Source of the DNA: Cytobacillus oceanisediminis 2691
GTDB lineage: Bacteria; Bacillota; Bacilli; Bacillales; Cytobacillaceae
DNA: 64,000 bases
Direction: 5' to 3'
Assembly (NCBI RefSeq): GCF_000294775.2
Contig: NZ_CP015506.1
Location: forward strand, 409,501 to 473,500
The translations under genes were made by a program, and so were the position numbers. Each line of letters opens with the position of its first letter. Position 1 is the stretch's first letter. Under the pieces are notes generated by a model. The model saw only the letters and a list, made by a program, of their open reading frames with translations, was not told the origin of the DNA and made no database searches. Shown one piece after another: positions 50,387 through 59,402 of this stretch.

Positions 50387-51420
50387 TACATATACCCCCT
50401 TTTCCTTCTGGACAAATATAAGAAAAATGGAACACCGATTAGTGCAGTAACAGCACTGACAGGAGTCTCAAACGGCGGGTTGATCATCCGTGCCCCGATA
50501 TCTGCCGCTATTAGAAGCAGTGCACCTGCAATGGCACTAAGCGGGATAAGCCAGCGGTAGTCAGACCCAATCAAAAGCCTGACCATATGGGGAACCACCA
50601 GTCCGATAAAGCCTATAGCTCCAGCAATGGAAACGGCCGCTCCAGATAATAATATAACCGCTGCAAGCCCGATCCAGCGGACTTTCTGCTGAGATTGACC
50701 AAGCCCTGCAGCCACTTCTTCTCCCAATGCCAGGATTGTCAGGGAGCGGCTGATCCAAAGGGACAGGAGCAAGCCTAAAAATACGGCGGGAAGCAAAATA
50801 TACACATGGCGCCATTGTGTTCCTGAAAGACCTCCGGCAAACCAGAAGCTCAGGTCCTGTGCACTCTGAAAATAAAGGGCGATGCCGGTTGAAAGAGCGC
50901 TGAACAAAGTGCTTAATGCTGCTCCTGCCAGTGTCAAAGTGACAGGTGATATCCGCTCTTTTGACAGCATGGAGAAAGATAATACAAGCAAGGCTCCAGC
51001 AGCGGAACCTGCAAATGACCAGATGAGCAGAACCCAGTATGAACCGCCGGAAAGAAAAGCAAGTGCAATTGCGATGGCCAGGCCCGCTCCATGTGTAATG
51101 CCGATTATGGAGGGATCTGCCAGCGGGTTGCGTGTAATTCCCTGCATAATGGTGCCGGCTACAGCAAGAGCTGCCCCAATAAGTGCCCCGGTCAATGCCC
51201 GGGGAAGCCTGACTTCTCTGATAAGCTGATGTTCAATTTGGCCTCCCTGAAAGGAGACAAATGACTCCCACACCACGGAAGGGGGAATCCAGATTGCACC
51301 CAGCCCAATCGATGCAAGCAGCCCGATAAGCACCAGCACAATTCCTGCCAGGCCCCATTTTATAGATTTTTGGTGTACAGGCTGCCTGTGCTCTGTTATG
51401 TCAGCTGCGGTTCTGGCCAT
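50386..51420 (-). CDS. iron-siderophore ABC transporter permease (FecCD family), FeuB-like, 344 aa
   Basis: RLPRALTGALIGAALAVAGTIMQGITRNPLADPSIIGITHGAG, SIAGAIGFIGLVVPHMVRLLIGSDYR and IGARMINPPFETPVSAVTALIGVPFFLYL are diagnostic for FecCD permeases. First gene of a two-permease operon divergent from the Btr-like regulator, with overlapping Fur boxes 30-50 nt upstream. Confidence 0.92.
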   Translation of the reverse strand: MARTAADITEHRQPVHQKSIKWGLAGIVLVLIGLLASIGLGAIWIPPSVVWESFVSFQGGQIEHQLIREVRLPRALTGALIGAALAVAGTIMQGITRNPLADPSIIGITHGAGLAIAIALAFLSGGSYWVLLIWSFAGSAAGALLVLSFSMLSKERISPVTLTLAGAALSTLFSALSTGIALYFQSAQDLSFWFAGGLSGTQWRHVYILLPAVFLGLLLSLWISRSLTILALGEEVAAGLGQSQQKVRWIGLAAVILLSGAAVSIAGAIGFIGLVVPHMVRLLIGSDYRWLIPLSAIAGALLLIAADIGARMINPPFETPVSAVTALIGVPFFLYLSRRKRGYM

Positions 51421-51452
51421 TACATTCAGTCCTTTTCTATGTAAATTTTAAG

Positions 51453-51473
51453 TGAAAATGATAATCGTTATCG
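51453..51473. promoter_or_regulatory. overlapping Fur boxes upstream of the feuB-like operon
   Basis: TGAAAATGATAATCGTTATCG contains two interlocked 7-1-7 sites (51453-51467 and 51459-51473), in the divergent promoter region of the permease operon and the regulator gene. Confidence 0.88.
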
Positions 51474-51553
51474 TTCTAAATAATCGTAATTAATCTACTA
51501 TCCTTTCACAGCTTTTGTCAATTCTTATTTAAGGAAAAAGAAGGGAGTATTTT

Positions 51554-53107
51554 TTGTATATGCTGAGCGGCAAACAATTTGAACCGTATAAAATTGCAGT
51601 TTCAAGCTTGAGAGGGGGATTGTCGAAAACCATCAATGAAAATAGCAATGATTTTACACTTATATATATTTCAGCAGGGAAAGGCACAATCGAAACTCGC
51701 AATCGCCGGCTGAAGATAGAGGCGGGGAAGAGCTGCTTTTTCTCGGAAACCGGCATAATTACTTCCGCATCTGCAGACCTGTTAACGGTTTATATACTCA
51801 CCTGGTCAAAGGATAAAGATGTGTTTTCCAGGTTTCTTTCCGGGATACTGGCTAATCAGGAGCCATCAAAGATGGTGCCCTTGTGGGAAGAGCTGAGGAA
51901 ATGGAACAAAGATAAATCGATATCGGCTGAGTGCCGATTTCAGTCCCAGCTGTGGAATATGATGTCAATTCTGACAGACAGGACAGAAGTAGACGGGATT
52001 GAAGAGGCAGTGGACCTGATCAGAAATAATCTGTCCCAGCCGGTTACGGTGGCAGAGCTGGCATCTAAAGCAAACATGAGCCCAGTATCGTTTACCAGGG
52101 CCTTTCGAAAACGAACCGGGATGGCACCGAAGGAATTCCTGAATGGAGAAAGAATGAGAGCAGCCAAACAGCTTATGCTGCAGAAGAAAGGGATTACGGC
52201 AAAAGAAGTGGCGCAGCAAATCGGTATGCAGGATGAGTTTTATTTCAGCCGTCTTTTTAAAATGAAAGCAGGCTTGCCGCCATCTGTATTTATGAAAAGG
52301 GCTAAGGAAAGAATTGCGGTAGTCAGTCAGCTCTTTTTGCAGGACCATCTCCTTTCGCTGGGTGTACAGCCTGTTGCAGCGCCATCCTATCCAACTGTTT
52401 ATCCTGCCAGCAATGGAGTGCCGAGCTATCTTCAAAAAGAATTGGAGGGCACCATGCTCCTTAATGCAGAAAAGCCCTTTCAGCCAGAGGCTATTCTCAT
52501 AACACAGCCTGATCGAATCATAAAGACGCCTCTGCATAATTATCAGCTCCAAAATGTGCTTCTTTCACAGCAGGAGAAGGTCCATCATATTCAGCTGCAG
52601 CCGGATTGGCGGCAGTATCTTTACGAAATCGCTTCTATGATAGGATGTACAAGCCGGGCAGAATGCATAGAAAAAGACATCCGCTGCCTTGAATGTAAAG
52701 TAAGAGATAAGCTATGTCCAATAACGAAAAAAGGCAGATGGGCAGTCATTTGGATCCGCCCGGAGGAAATCCGTCTTTATGGACAGGGCGGGCATGCTCT
52801 GCTCAATCTGTTCTTTCAGAATTTGGGTTTCGAGCCTCATCCTGATTTGCATTTTGAAGGATACCGGATTGCTGGCCTGAAGGATGTGGCTGATCTTAAT
52901 CCCGATAAGCTACTCATCTTATGGAGCCATGAAAGAGATGTTTGGAGAGCTGCGCATACTCCCGAATGGAATAAGATCCGTGCTGTCCAAACAGGTGAGG
53001 TATATTATCCTGACAGCCATGAGTGGGATCCTTGGGGACCGCTTGGGAGAAAGAAAATGCTGGAGGCGTTTCCGGACGATTTGCTGAAAGCAAAACTTAA
53101 GGCTTAA
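51554..53107 (+). CDS. btr: AraC-family regulator fused to a siderophore-binding domain, Btr-like, 517 aa
   Basis: Residues ~1-145 form an AraC-type cupin-like sensor, ~155-255 the two-helix-turn-helix DNA-binding domain (LSQPVTVAELASKANMSPVS; ITAKEVAQQIGMQDEFYFSR), and ~258-517 a class III binding-protein domain like those of siderophore lipoproteins. B. subtilis Btr has the same layout, senses Fe-bacillibactin with its C-terminal domain and activates feuABC. Here it is flanked by a permease pair and a lipoprotein gene, so it probably senses the siderophore they import. Start: TTG with GGGAG six bases upstream, though the ATG two codons later is possible. Confidence 0.9.
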   Translation: MYMLSGKQFEPYKIAVSSLRGGLSKTINENSNDFTLIYISAGKGTIETRNRRLKIEAGKSCFFSETGIITSASADLLTVYILTWSKDKDVFSRFLSGILANQEPSKMVPLWEELRKWNKDKSISAECRFQSQLWNMMSILTDRTEVDGIEEAVDLIRNNLSQPVTVAELASKANMSPVSFTRAFRKRTGMAPKEFLNGERMRAAKQLMLQKKGITAKEVAQQIGMQDEFYFSRLFKMKAGLPPSVFMKRAKERIAVVSQLFLQDHLLSLGVQPVAAPSYPTVYPASNGVPSYLQKELEGTMLLNAEKPFQPEAILITQPDRIIKTPLHNYQLQNVLLSQQEKVHHIQLQPDWRQYLYEIASMIGCTSRAECIEKDIRCLECKVRDKLCPITKKGRWAVIWIRPEEIRLYGQGGHALLNLFFQNLGFEPHPDLHFEGYRIAGLKDVADLNPDKLLILWSHERDVWRAAHTPEWNKIRAVQTGEVYYPDSHEWDPWGPLGRKKMLEAFPDDLLKAKLKA

Positions 53108-53119
53108 TTAATGCGAACA

Positions 53120-53149
53120 AGGGTCCAGCTGTTTTTTCCGCTGGACCCT
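53120..53149 (+). terminator. btr terminator
   Basis: AGGGTCCAGC pairs with GCTGGACCCT around a 10-nt loop, then ATTTTTAG. Confidence 0.85.
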
Positions 53150-53221
53150 ATTTTTAGTGGATTGCAGGTTTTGTATGTTTTGTCCATGCAAGAAGTTGCA
53201 AAAGTCCATGTTAAGCCGCTG

Positions 53222-53236
53222 TGATAATGATTATCA
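53222..53236. promoter_or_regulatory. Fur box upstream of the second siderophore lipoprotein gene
   Basis: TGATAATGATTATCA, perfect 7-1-7, 39 nt before the ATG; TGAGAATGAATTTCATT follows it as a weaker extension. Confidence 0.92.
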
Positions 53237-53275
53237 TTGAGAATGAATTTCATTATTGCTTAGGAGGAATCATCC

Positions 53276-54223
53276 ATGAAGAAGTTTTGTGCTCCATGGA
53301 GCATTGTTTTCATGTTATTTTTAATAATTTTAACAGGATGCGGTAAAGGTGAAGAGGCCTCTACAGAAGCATCTGAAAAGAAAGAGAAAGAAAAGACAGA
53401 GGAAACCAGAACGGTTGAACATCTTTTCGGAAAAGCAGAAGTGCCCGCAGAACCGAAAAAAGTAGTTTTGCTTTCACATGTTTCCTGGGAAGGATCACTT
53501 GTATCGGTAGGGGTAAAGCCCTATGCGGTAATGGCATATGATAATGAGTTCCCGCCGCATTTAACGAAGGAGCTTGAAGGTGTTAAGGCGCTCCCTTATG
53601 CTGATGAAATGAATTCAGAAGAAATCGTGAAGCTTGATCCGGATCTTCTTATCATCAGTGATCGCTATAAGCCGCTCTATGATCAGCTTTCTGAAACTAT
53701 CCCAACAGTTGTTGTTGAAGTGGGCGGTGACTGGAAGGAAGATCACCTGAAAGTTGCAGAAGCTGTAGGCAAGCTTGATGAAGGAAAGAAAGTCATTGAA
53801 GACCTGGAGAAGAAAGCAGAGGATATCGGAACACGTGTCCGTGAGAAAACAGGAGAAGAAACTTTCATGGCAGTGGCAATCAATAAAAAAGATATTCGTG
53901 TTTTTGGACTGACAAACCATGCAACCAACTCATTATTATTTGATGATTTGAAATTAACACCTGCTGAGAACCTTCCAGAGGATTTTGGCGAGAATATTTC
54001 AATTGAAGGGCTAGCAAAATATAATCCTGACAATATTATTGACCTTACTTTCTTTAACAGCGGTGAATTTTACGATTCAGTGACTCAGGGTGAAGTTTGG
54101 AAAAGCCTGAAGGCTGTTCAAAATGACAAGGTACATACTCTTTCCACTACATGGGGGTTCTGGGATCCGATTGAGCGTCAAAAGGGCTTGAAAGAAATTG
54201 AATCGCTTCTATTAAGCGAATAA
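53276..54223 (+). CDS. siderophore-binding lipoprotein (candidate petrobactin receptor), 315 aa
   Basis: Lipoprotein signal with lipobox LTGC (Cys22), a Glu/Lys-rich linker, then a class III binding-protein fold (KVVLLSHVSWEGSLVSVGVKP; SEEIVKLDPDLLIISD; ENISIEGLAKYNPDNIIDLT). Its position between btr and the asb operon, with its own perfect Fur box and terminator, suggests that it captures the siderophore made by asb, as FpuA/FatB or YclQ do for petrobactin; ligand identity is inference. The matching permeases are probably those at 49355-51420. Confidence 0.88.
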   Translation: MKKFCAPWSIVFMLFLIILTGCGKGEEASTEASEKKEKEKTEETRTVEHLFGKAEVPAEPKKVVLLSHVSWEGSLVSVGVKPYAVMAYDNEFPPHLTKELEGVKALPYADEMNSEEIVKLDPDLLIISDRYKPLYDQLSETIPTVVVEVGGDWKEDHLKVAEAVGKLDEGKKVIEDLEKKAEDIGTRVREKTGEETFMAVAINKKDIRVFGLTNHATNSLLFDDLKLTPAENLPEDFGENISIEGLAKYNPDNIIDLTFFNSGEFYDSVTQGEVWKSLKAVQNDKVHTLSTTWGFWDPIERQKGLKEIESLLLSE

Positions 54224-54271
54224 CTTACAGCGGGAGGCCGGGACGCATTTGCACCCGTTCTCTCCAGTATC

Positions 54272-54306
54272 TTGATTCTTTTATTGGAAAAGAATCAAAT
54301 TTTTTA
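54272..54306 (+). terminator. terminator of the lipoprotein gene
   Basis: TTGATTCTTTT pairs perfectly with AAAAGAATCAA around 5 nt, then TTTTTT. Confidence 0.88.
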
Positions 54307-54314
54307 ACTGTTAT

Positions 54315-54329
54315 TGAGAATGGTTATCA
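54315..54329. promoter_or_regulatory. Fur box upstream of asbA
   Basis: TGAGAATGGTTATCA, 12 of 14 matches to the 7-1-7 consensus, 37 nt before the asbA start. Confidence 0.85.
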
Positions 54330-54366
54330 ATTACTAGGTCTAAAGACTCGGTGAAAGGATGGAATT

Positions 54367-56193
54367 ATGCATCATTCAGCCAAACAAATTGCAGAAAATG
54401 CAACGTTTCAAGCTTTTATTAATAGTTATTTGCGGGAAGTGGACAGCGGGCATTGGATGGAAAGCAGGGAGTGGATTGAGGAACAACAGGTATCCATCCC
54501 TCTTTCAGGGGTGGCGGTAGCAGAAATCGAATTATCTGGCCAGTCCGTTAAATTCGCTGTCGAAGTCCTTTATCGTTCACGTACAGGAAGACATATAATC
54601 GGCCATGCACTTAAATATTGTTCAAATCGGCGGGAATGGATTCACCAGGATAGACTTCCGATGATGATTACACTAATCCATGAGATGCATTTGATGGCCA
54701 AAGCTAATGGCTGTCATGAGCTTGCATCCCATTTTGATGAACTTGTGCTAAGGATGATTGAGAGCTACCAGACAATGGCGGCATATATTGAAGCGAGAAT
54801 GAATGATGAGGACAGCCTGTATTCAGAGGATTGTACTTTCATTGAAGCAGAACAATCGCTCCTGTTTGGGCACTGGCTTCACCCTACACCGAAAAGCAGA
54901 CAAGGAATGACTGGATGGCAGCAGCCAAGCTATGCGCCAGAATTAAAAGGACAGTTTCAGCTCCATTATTTCCAATTTGACAGGGAGATGGTAAAAGAAT
55001 CCTCTAATGACAAGGAAACTGCAAGTCAAATTATTCTTCAATCGATAAAAAAATCACTGCCGCACCTTACTGTTCCGGAAAAGGAATGCCTCATTCCAAT
55101 GCACCCTCTACAGGCCCAATGGCTTCTGCAGCAGGACTATGTCAGAGAGGCAATAGAGAAGGGCCTTATAAAGGACCTTGGCAGTATGGGGCCTTATTAT
55201 TCAGCTACTTCTTCGATCAGGACAGTTTACAATCCTGAAGAGGAGTGGATGTATAAGTTTTCGGTCCCGGTAAAAATAACAAATTCGCTAAGGAAAAATC
55301 GCTTCCATGAGTTAAGGGCAGGCACGGCTATGGCGGAGTTAATCAAGAAAATCCGATTTACAGAAGAACACTCGGTTTTCAGGATGATTGATGATCCGGC
55401 CTATATTACTGCCATATTCCCTGGTCAGAAGGAATCAGGCTTTGAAGTTATACTGCGATCCAATCCATTTCAGGGAAAAAAACAGAGAGGAATTACTTCC
55501 ATTGCGGCATTGGTTCAGGATCCTTTGCCTGGCATGCGTTCAAGGCTGCGCCGAACCATTGAGAGAATAGCATTGGAAGAATCTCGTAATATCCAAGATG
55601 TCAGCATGGAATGGTTCCGGAAATATTGGAAATGTGCAATAGAGCCTCTCATTCGTTTATATGATGAACATGGGATGGCATTAGAGGCTCATCAGCAAAA
55701 TAGCGTTCTGGATCTTTCTTCCGGCTACCCGGAAACTTATTTTTACAGGGATAATCAAGGATATTATCTATCAAATCTTCATAGAGAGAAACTTTGCAAA
55801 CTGCTGCCTGAATTGGAAGAATGCCAGGAATTATTCTATGAGGATGCTCTCATTCAGGAAAGGTTTACGTATTATCTGTTCATGAATCAGCTTTTTTCAG
55901 TCATCTCAAGACTTGGGCAGGATGATCTTATCAGTGAGGACCGTTTAATCAAATGGTGCCGAAACCAGCTGAGCTCTCTGGAAAAAGGATTGTTTGGACA
56001 GGGGAAAGGTTTCATTCGGCATATTCTTCAATCTGAGAAATTATCTTATAAAGCCAATCTTTTAACCCGATTTCATGATGTTGATGAGCTGATGGCAAAG
56101 AACGAACAAGCGGTATACACCTATTTGCCCAATCCATTCGCCGCCATGAAGAAGGAGGAAAACTATGCTGAAGCTGCATCCGCAATTGTCTAA
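54367..56193 (+). CDS. asbA: petrobactin synthetase AsbA (NIS, IucA/IucC family), 608 aa
   Basis: An NRPS-independent siderophore synthetase. In B. anthracis AsbA condenses citrate with spermidine. The IucA/IucC core is clear: FIEAEQSLLFGHWLHPTPKSRQG (ATP/citrate binding), LIPMHPLQAQWLLQQ, SATSSIRTVYNP, KFSVPVKITNSLRKNRFHEL and GMALEAHQQNSVLDL. An IucA/IucC C-terminal (FhuF-like) domain ends the protein. Length agrees with AsbA (~602 aa). First gene of the six-gene operon; the next start overlaps its end by 29 nt. Confidence 0.95.
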   Translation: MHHSAKQIAENATFQAFINSYLREVDSGHWMESREWIEEQQVSIPLSGVAVAEIELSGQSVKFAVEVLYRSRTGRHIIGHALKYCSNRREWIHQDRLPMMITLIHEMHLMAKANGCHELASHFDELVLRMIESYQTMAAYIEARMNDEDSLYSEDCTFIEAEQSLLFGHWLHPTPKSRQGMTGWQQPSYAPELKGQFQLHYFQFDREMVKESSNDKETASQIILQSIKKSLPHLTVPEKECLIPMHPLQAQWLLQQDYVREAIEKGLIKDLGSMGPYYSATSSIRTVYNPEEEWMYKFSVPVKITNSLRKNRFHELRAGTAMAELIKKIRFTEEHSVFRMIDDPAYITAIFPGQKESGFEVILRSNPFQGKKQRGITSIAALVQDPLPGMRSRLRRTIERIALEESRNIQDVSMEWFRKYWKCAIEPLIRLYDEHGMALEAHQQNSVLDLSSGYPETYFYRDNQGYYLSNLHREKLCKLLPELEECQELFYEDALIQERFTYYLFMNQLFSVISRLGQDDLISEDRLIKWCRNQLSSLEKGLFGQGKGFIRHILQSEKLSYKANLLTRFHDVDELMAKNEQAVYTYLPNPFAAMKKEENYAEAASAIV

Positions 56194-57871
56194 AACAATT
56201 GAAAGAAGAGTACTCAGACAGTTCATGGAGGCTATTATTTTTGAAGGATTAATGGATTATGCCAAATCGGCTGAACGGCCAGAAGATCCGCTCTTACATT
56301 TTACGATTTTCGGAAATCGGAGAACATACTGCTGTGAGGGGAAAATTACTTCGTTTGACCGTGTGCGTTTAATAGAAGGAAGCATTCGCTCAGTCCACCC
56401 TGATGGCTCACGAACAGAAACCGTGATTGAGGAATTGGCTGAAGACCTTATTGCAGATCCGGAAAAAAGGAATCAGCTCATTAATGAGCTGGAACAAACC
56501 ATTCTGCTGAGTGAGTGGAATGAAACTCATCTAATGCATTCTATGTCCAGGAGAAATTTCAGCTATGAAGAATTGGAATCAGAGATATGGGAAGGGCACC
56601 CCTACCATCCCTGCTTTAAGGCGAGAAGCGGATTTTCACTTGGGGATCATGCGGCATATGGGCCGGAAGCAAGACAGTCATTCGAGCTGCAATGGGCAGC
56701 TGTCAGACGTGAATATGCCAGAATCGAACTGCTTGAGGATGAAACAAGTTTCTGGGAACGGGAACTTGGCCCTTCCATGTTTGGACAATTACTTGCTGAT
56801 TTGCAGCATATTGGCAAAACCTTTGAAGAATACACATTTCTGCCCATTCACCCCTGGCAGGTGAAGTTAGCAAATGCTGATGCAGACATAGTGCTTCTGG
56901 GGAGCAGCGGAGATTCTTATCGGTCAACACAGTCCGTCCGTACGCTATGGAATATGACAAATCCAGAAAAAGCTCATGTGAAACTATCGATGAATATGGT
57001 GAACACATCATCGCTAAGAACTCTGGACACACACGCGGTTTGTGCCGCACCCCATATTTCCAAATGGATAGCAGATACAGTGGAAGGAGATCCATTTTTA
57101 AAAGATGAAGCTTCATTGGTCATTCTTAAGGAATACGCAGGGATTTCTTATCATCCCGAGGAGGAAGAACCTTGCGCAAAGTTCGGAGCTATATGGAGAG
57201 AGAGCATCCGGCTTTATATGGAAGAAGATGAAGCGGCGGTGCCTTGTACGGCATTGCCATTAATGGAGAGGGACGGATTTCCGTTTATTGACGAATGGCT
57301 GAAACGCTATGGAATTGAAAAATGGCTGAAAAGGCTTGTGGAAGTATGTGTGGTTCCTGTCTGGCATTTGCTGGCCGCGCATGGAATTGCCGTTGAGGCG
57401 CATGCCCAGAATATGATTCTTCTTCATAAGGACGGCTGGCCAACACGTGTTGCACTAAGGGATTTCCATGACAGTGTTGAGTATTGCCATGACTTTTTGG
57501 AGGAGCCAAACCGTATTCCGGAGTTTGCGGGCATTCATGAACAATTTAAAAAAGGCAGGGAAGATCAGTATTATTGGATGTCTTCTATTGAATCGCTTAG
57601 AGAACTGGCAATGGATACATTATTTGTTTTTCATCTGTCTGAACTGTCCTATGTACTTGAAGAGCAATATGGCTTCAGTGAGAAGCGATTTTGGAAGCTG
57701 ACAGGAGAAGCTTTAACTGAGCACCTGAGCTGTTATCCGGAATTGATATTCCGAAATTATTTGCTGCAGCATACTGCACCGGTAATTTATGCGGAATCAC
57801 TGCTGAAGAGAAAAGTTCAAAAAGATGAGGCTGGCGGGTTTCGCCATTATGTCAAAAACTCTTTAAGATAA
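56165..57871 (+). CDS. asbB: petrobactin synthetase AsbB (NIS, IucA/IucC family), 568 aa
   Basis: Second NIS synthetase; AsbB adds the second spermidine arm or aryl-spermidine to citrate. Motifs: EGHPYHPCFKARSGFSLGDH, FLPIHPWQVKLANAD, STQSVRTLWNMTNPEKAHVKLSMNMVNTSSLR and HGIAVEAHAQNMILLHKDGWP. About 40 residues shorter at the C-terminus than B. anthracis AsbB as I recall it. The ATG has AAGGAGG eight bases upstream, inside the end of asbA (29-nt overlap), showing translational coupling. Confidence 0.93.
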   Translation: MLKLHPQLSKTIERRVLRQFMEAIIFEGLMDYAKSAERPEDPLLHFTIFGNRRTYCCEGKITSFDRVRLIEGSIRSVHPDGSRTETVIEELAEDLIADPEKRNQLINELEQTILLSEWNETHLMHSMSRRNFSYEELESEIWEGHPYHPCFKARSGFSLGDHAAYGPEARQSFELQWAAVRREYARIELLEDETSFWERELGPSMFGQLLADLQHIGKTFEEYTFLPIHPWQVKLANADADIVLLGSSGDSYRSTQSVRTLWNMTNPEKAHVKLSMNMVNTSSLRTLDTHAVCAAPHISKWIADTVEGDPFLKDEASLVILKEYAGISYHPEEEEPCAKFGAIWRESIRLYMEEDEAAVPCTALPLMERDGFPFIDEWLKRYGIEKWLKRLVEVCVVPVWHLLAAHGIAVEAHAQNMILLHKDGWPTRVALRDFHDSVEYCHDFLEEPNRIPEFAGIHEQFKKGREDQYYWMSSIESLRELAMDTLFVFHLSELSYVLEEQYGFSEKRFWKLTGEALTEHLSCYPELIFRNYLLQHTAPVIYAESLLKRKVQKDEAGGFRHYVKNSLR

Positions 57872-57891
57872 CCATCAAAAGGAGAATTGAG

Positions 57892-59127
57892 ATGTTTTTT
57901 GTAAATGATCATTACTATACATTAGATGACCTTGAGCAGCAATATACAGAATTTGAAAACATTCCTCATTTAAGAGATTGCGGAAATAGAAGATTAGCTG
58001 TTTGTATTCCGGATGTGTTTCAGTGGCTCGCTCTTTGTTTATTTGTACGCAGAAAAGGGGGATCCATTGTTCCGATCCATCCTTCCATGCCGAAAGAAGG
58101 GGCAATCCGAATAGCTTCATCGGCTGGAAGTCATAGCTTGCTTTACGGAAATACTCATACACCGATCGAACTGTCAAAACAAAAGAATGCCCGTGAAGGT
58201 GTCCTGGTCCAAATGAGTTCGGGTACGACTGGTGCACCAAAATGCATTGAACGCAGCTGGGATTCCATCGAGCTTGAACTGGAAAGCTATGTTTCTGTAT
58301 TGCCGGCAGATCATCAGACCACATCTATTGTTGCCTGTCCGGTTACTCATTCATATGGGTTGATCTGCGGCGTATTTGCAAGCTTAAGGCGCGGTTCGGA
58401 ACCGGTCATTCTGACAAATATGAACCCGAAGTATGTGCTTAGCAAAATTAAGGAATATCCGAAGCATATTCTCTATGGAGCTCCTGCGCTTTTGCATACA
58501 TTAACACATCTGGTTCGTGATGGCGGACAGTTCGATTGTGTGATGACATCGGGCACTTTAATGCCATCGGGCTGGCTGGAATCTTTAAAAAGTGTTTCAA
58601 ACCGGGTTCTTCAGCAGTATGGATGTTCGGAGGCAGGGTGTGTGGCCATTCACCCGGATGTATGTGACCCCCGTGAGATGGGCTATCCGCTTCCCCATGT
58701 AAAAGTGGAGGCTGGAAGTAAGGAAAACCCTGATGAAATTATCATCCGTGATTCTGAGAAAACCATCTTTACTAAGGACCTTGGCTTTATGGAAGACGGT
58801 GTCCTGTCATTTCTTGCAAGAATGGATGACACCATTAATGTAGCGGGATTGAACGTATATCCGCAGGAGGTGGAAGATGTCCTGATGGCAGAACCAAGAA
58901 TTGCAGAAGCAGTGGTTTATAAAAAAATCCACCCGCTTTCCGGAGAAAGAGTCTGTGCGCAGTATGTATGCACCCAGCCTATAGAGGAGCAGGAACTGCG
59001 GGAGTGGTGCAGGGAATATCTCGCTCCTTACCAAATCCCGATGGAATTTATCCAGACAGAAGAAATAGAAAAGCTCCCGAATGGCAAGATCAGCAGAAAA
59101 AGGCTGGGAGAAGGAGTGCTGGCATGA
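57892..59127 (+). CDS. asbC: 3,4-dihydroxybenzoate-AMP ligase AsbC, 411 aa
   Basis: An ANL-superfamily adenylating enzyme that activates 3,4-dihydroxybenzoate and loads it on AsbD. Core motifs: MSSGTTGAPKCIERSWDS (residues 108-125, ATP loop), YGCSEAGCVAIHP, FTKDLGFMEDG, and the C-terminal LPNGKISRKRL with the catalytic Lys. Shorter N-terminal domain than most ligases, as in AsbC. Its stop overlaps the asbD start (ATGA). Confidence 0.95.
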   Translation: MFFVNDHYYTLDDLEQQYTEFENIPHLRDCGNRRLAVCIPDVFQWLALCLFVRRKGGSIVPIHPSMPKEGAIRIASSAGSHSLLYGNTHTPIELSKQKNAREGVLVQMSSGTTGAPKCIERSWDSIELELESYVSVLPADHQTTSIVACPVTHSYGLICGVFASLRRGSEPVILTNMNPKYVLSKIKEYPKHILYGAPALLHTLTHLVRDGGQFDCVMTSGTLMPSGWLESLKSVSNRVLQQYGCSEAGCVAIHPDVCDPREMGYPLPHVKVEAGSKENPDEIIIRDSEKTIFTKDLGFMEDGVLSFLARMDDTINVAGLNVYPQEVEDVLMAEPRIAEAVVYKKIHPLSGERVCAQYVCTQPIEEQELREWCREYLAPYQIPMEFIQTEEIEKLPNGKISRKRLGEGVLA

Positions 59128-59402
59128 CAAGAGAAGAAATTTTACAGGCTTTACACGATATTATGCAGCATCAAATAGAACTGCCTTCGATGGCGGCCTT
59201 TCATGAGGGTGCCCGTTTAAATGAAGATTTATATATGGATTCCATCATGATCCTGCAGCTTATCCTTCATTTGGAAGTGGATCTTGGCTTTGATATCCCG
59301 GATGAAATGCTGGTGCCTAAAGATTTCAGGACTGTAGGAAGCCTGGCCGACTTTCTGAATCACCTGCAGAAGCCTGTCACAGCGGAGGCTTCTTATGATT
59401 AA
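59124..59402 (+). CDS. asbD: aryl carrier protein AsbD, 92 aa
   Basis: An acyl-carrier-type four-helix protein; the phosphopantetheine attachment site is Ser40 in NEDLYMDSIMILQLILHLE. It carries the dihydroxybenzoyl group between AsbC and AsbE. Overlaps asbC by 4 nt and asbE by 8 nt. Confidence 0.93.
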   Translation: MTREEILQALHDIMQHQIELPSMAAFHEGARLNEDLYMDSIMILQLILHLEVDLGFDIPDEMLVPKDFRTVGSLADFLNHLQKPVTAEASYD

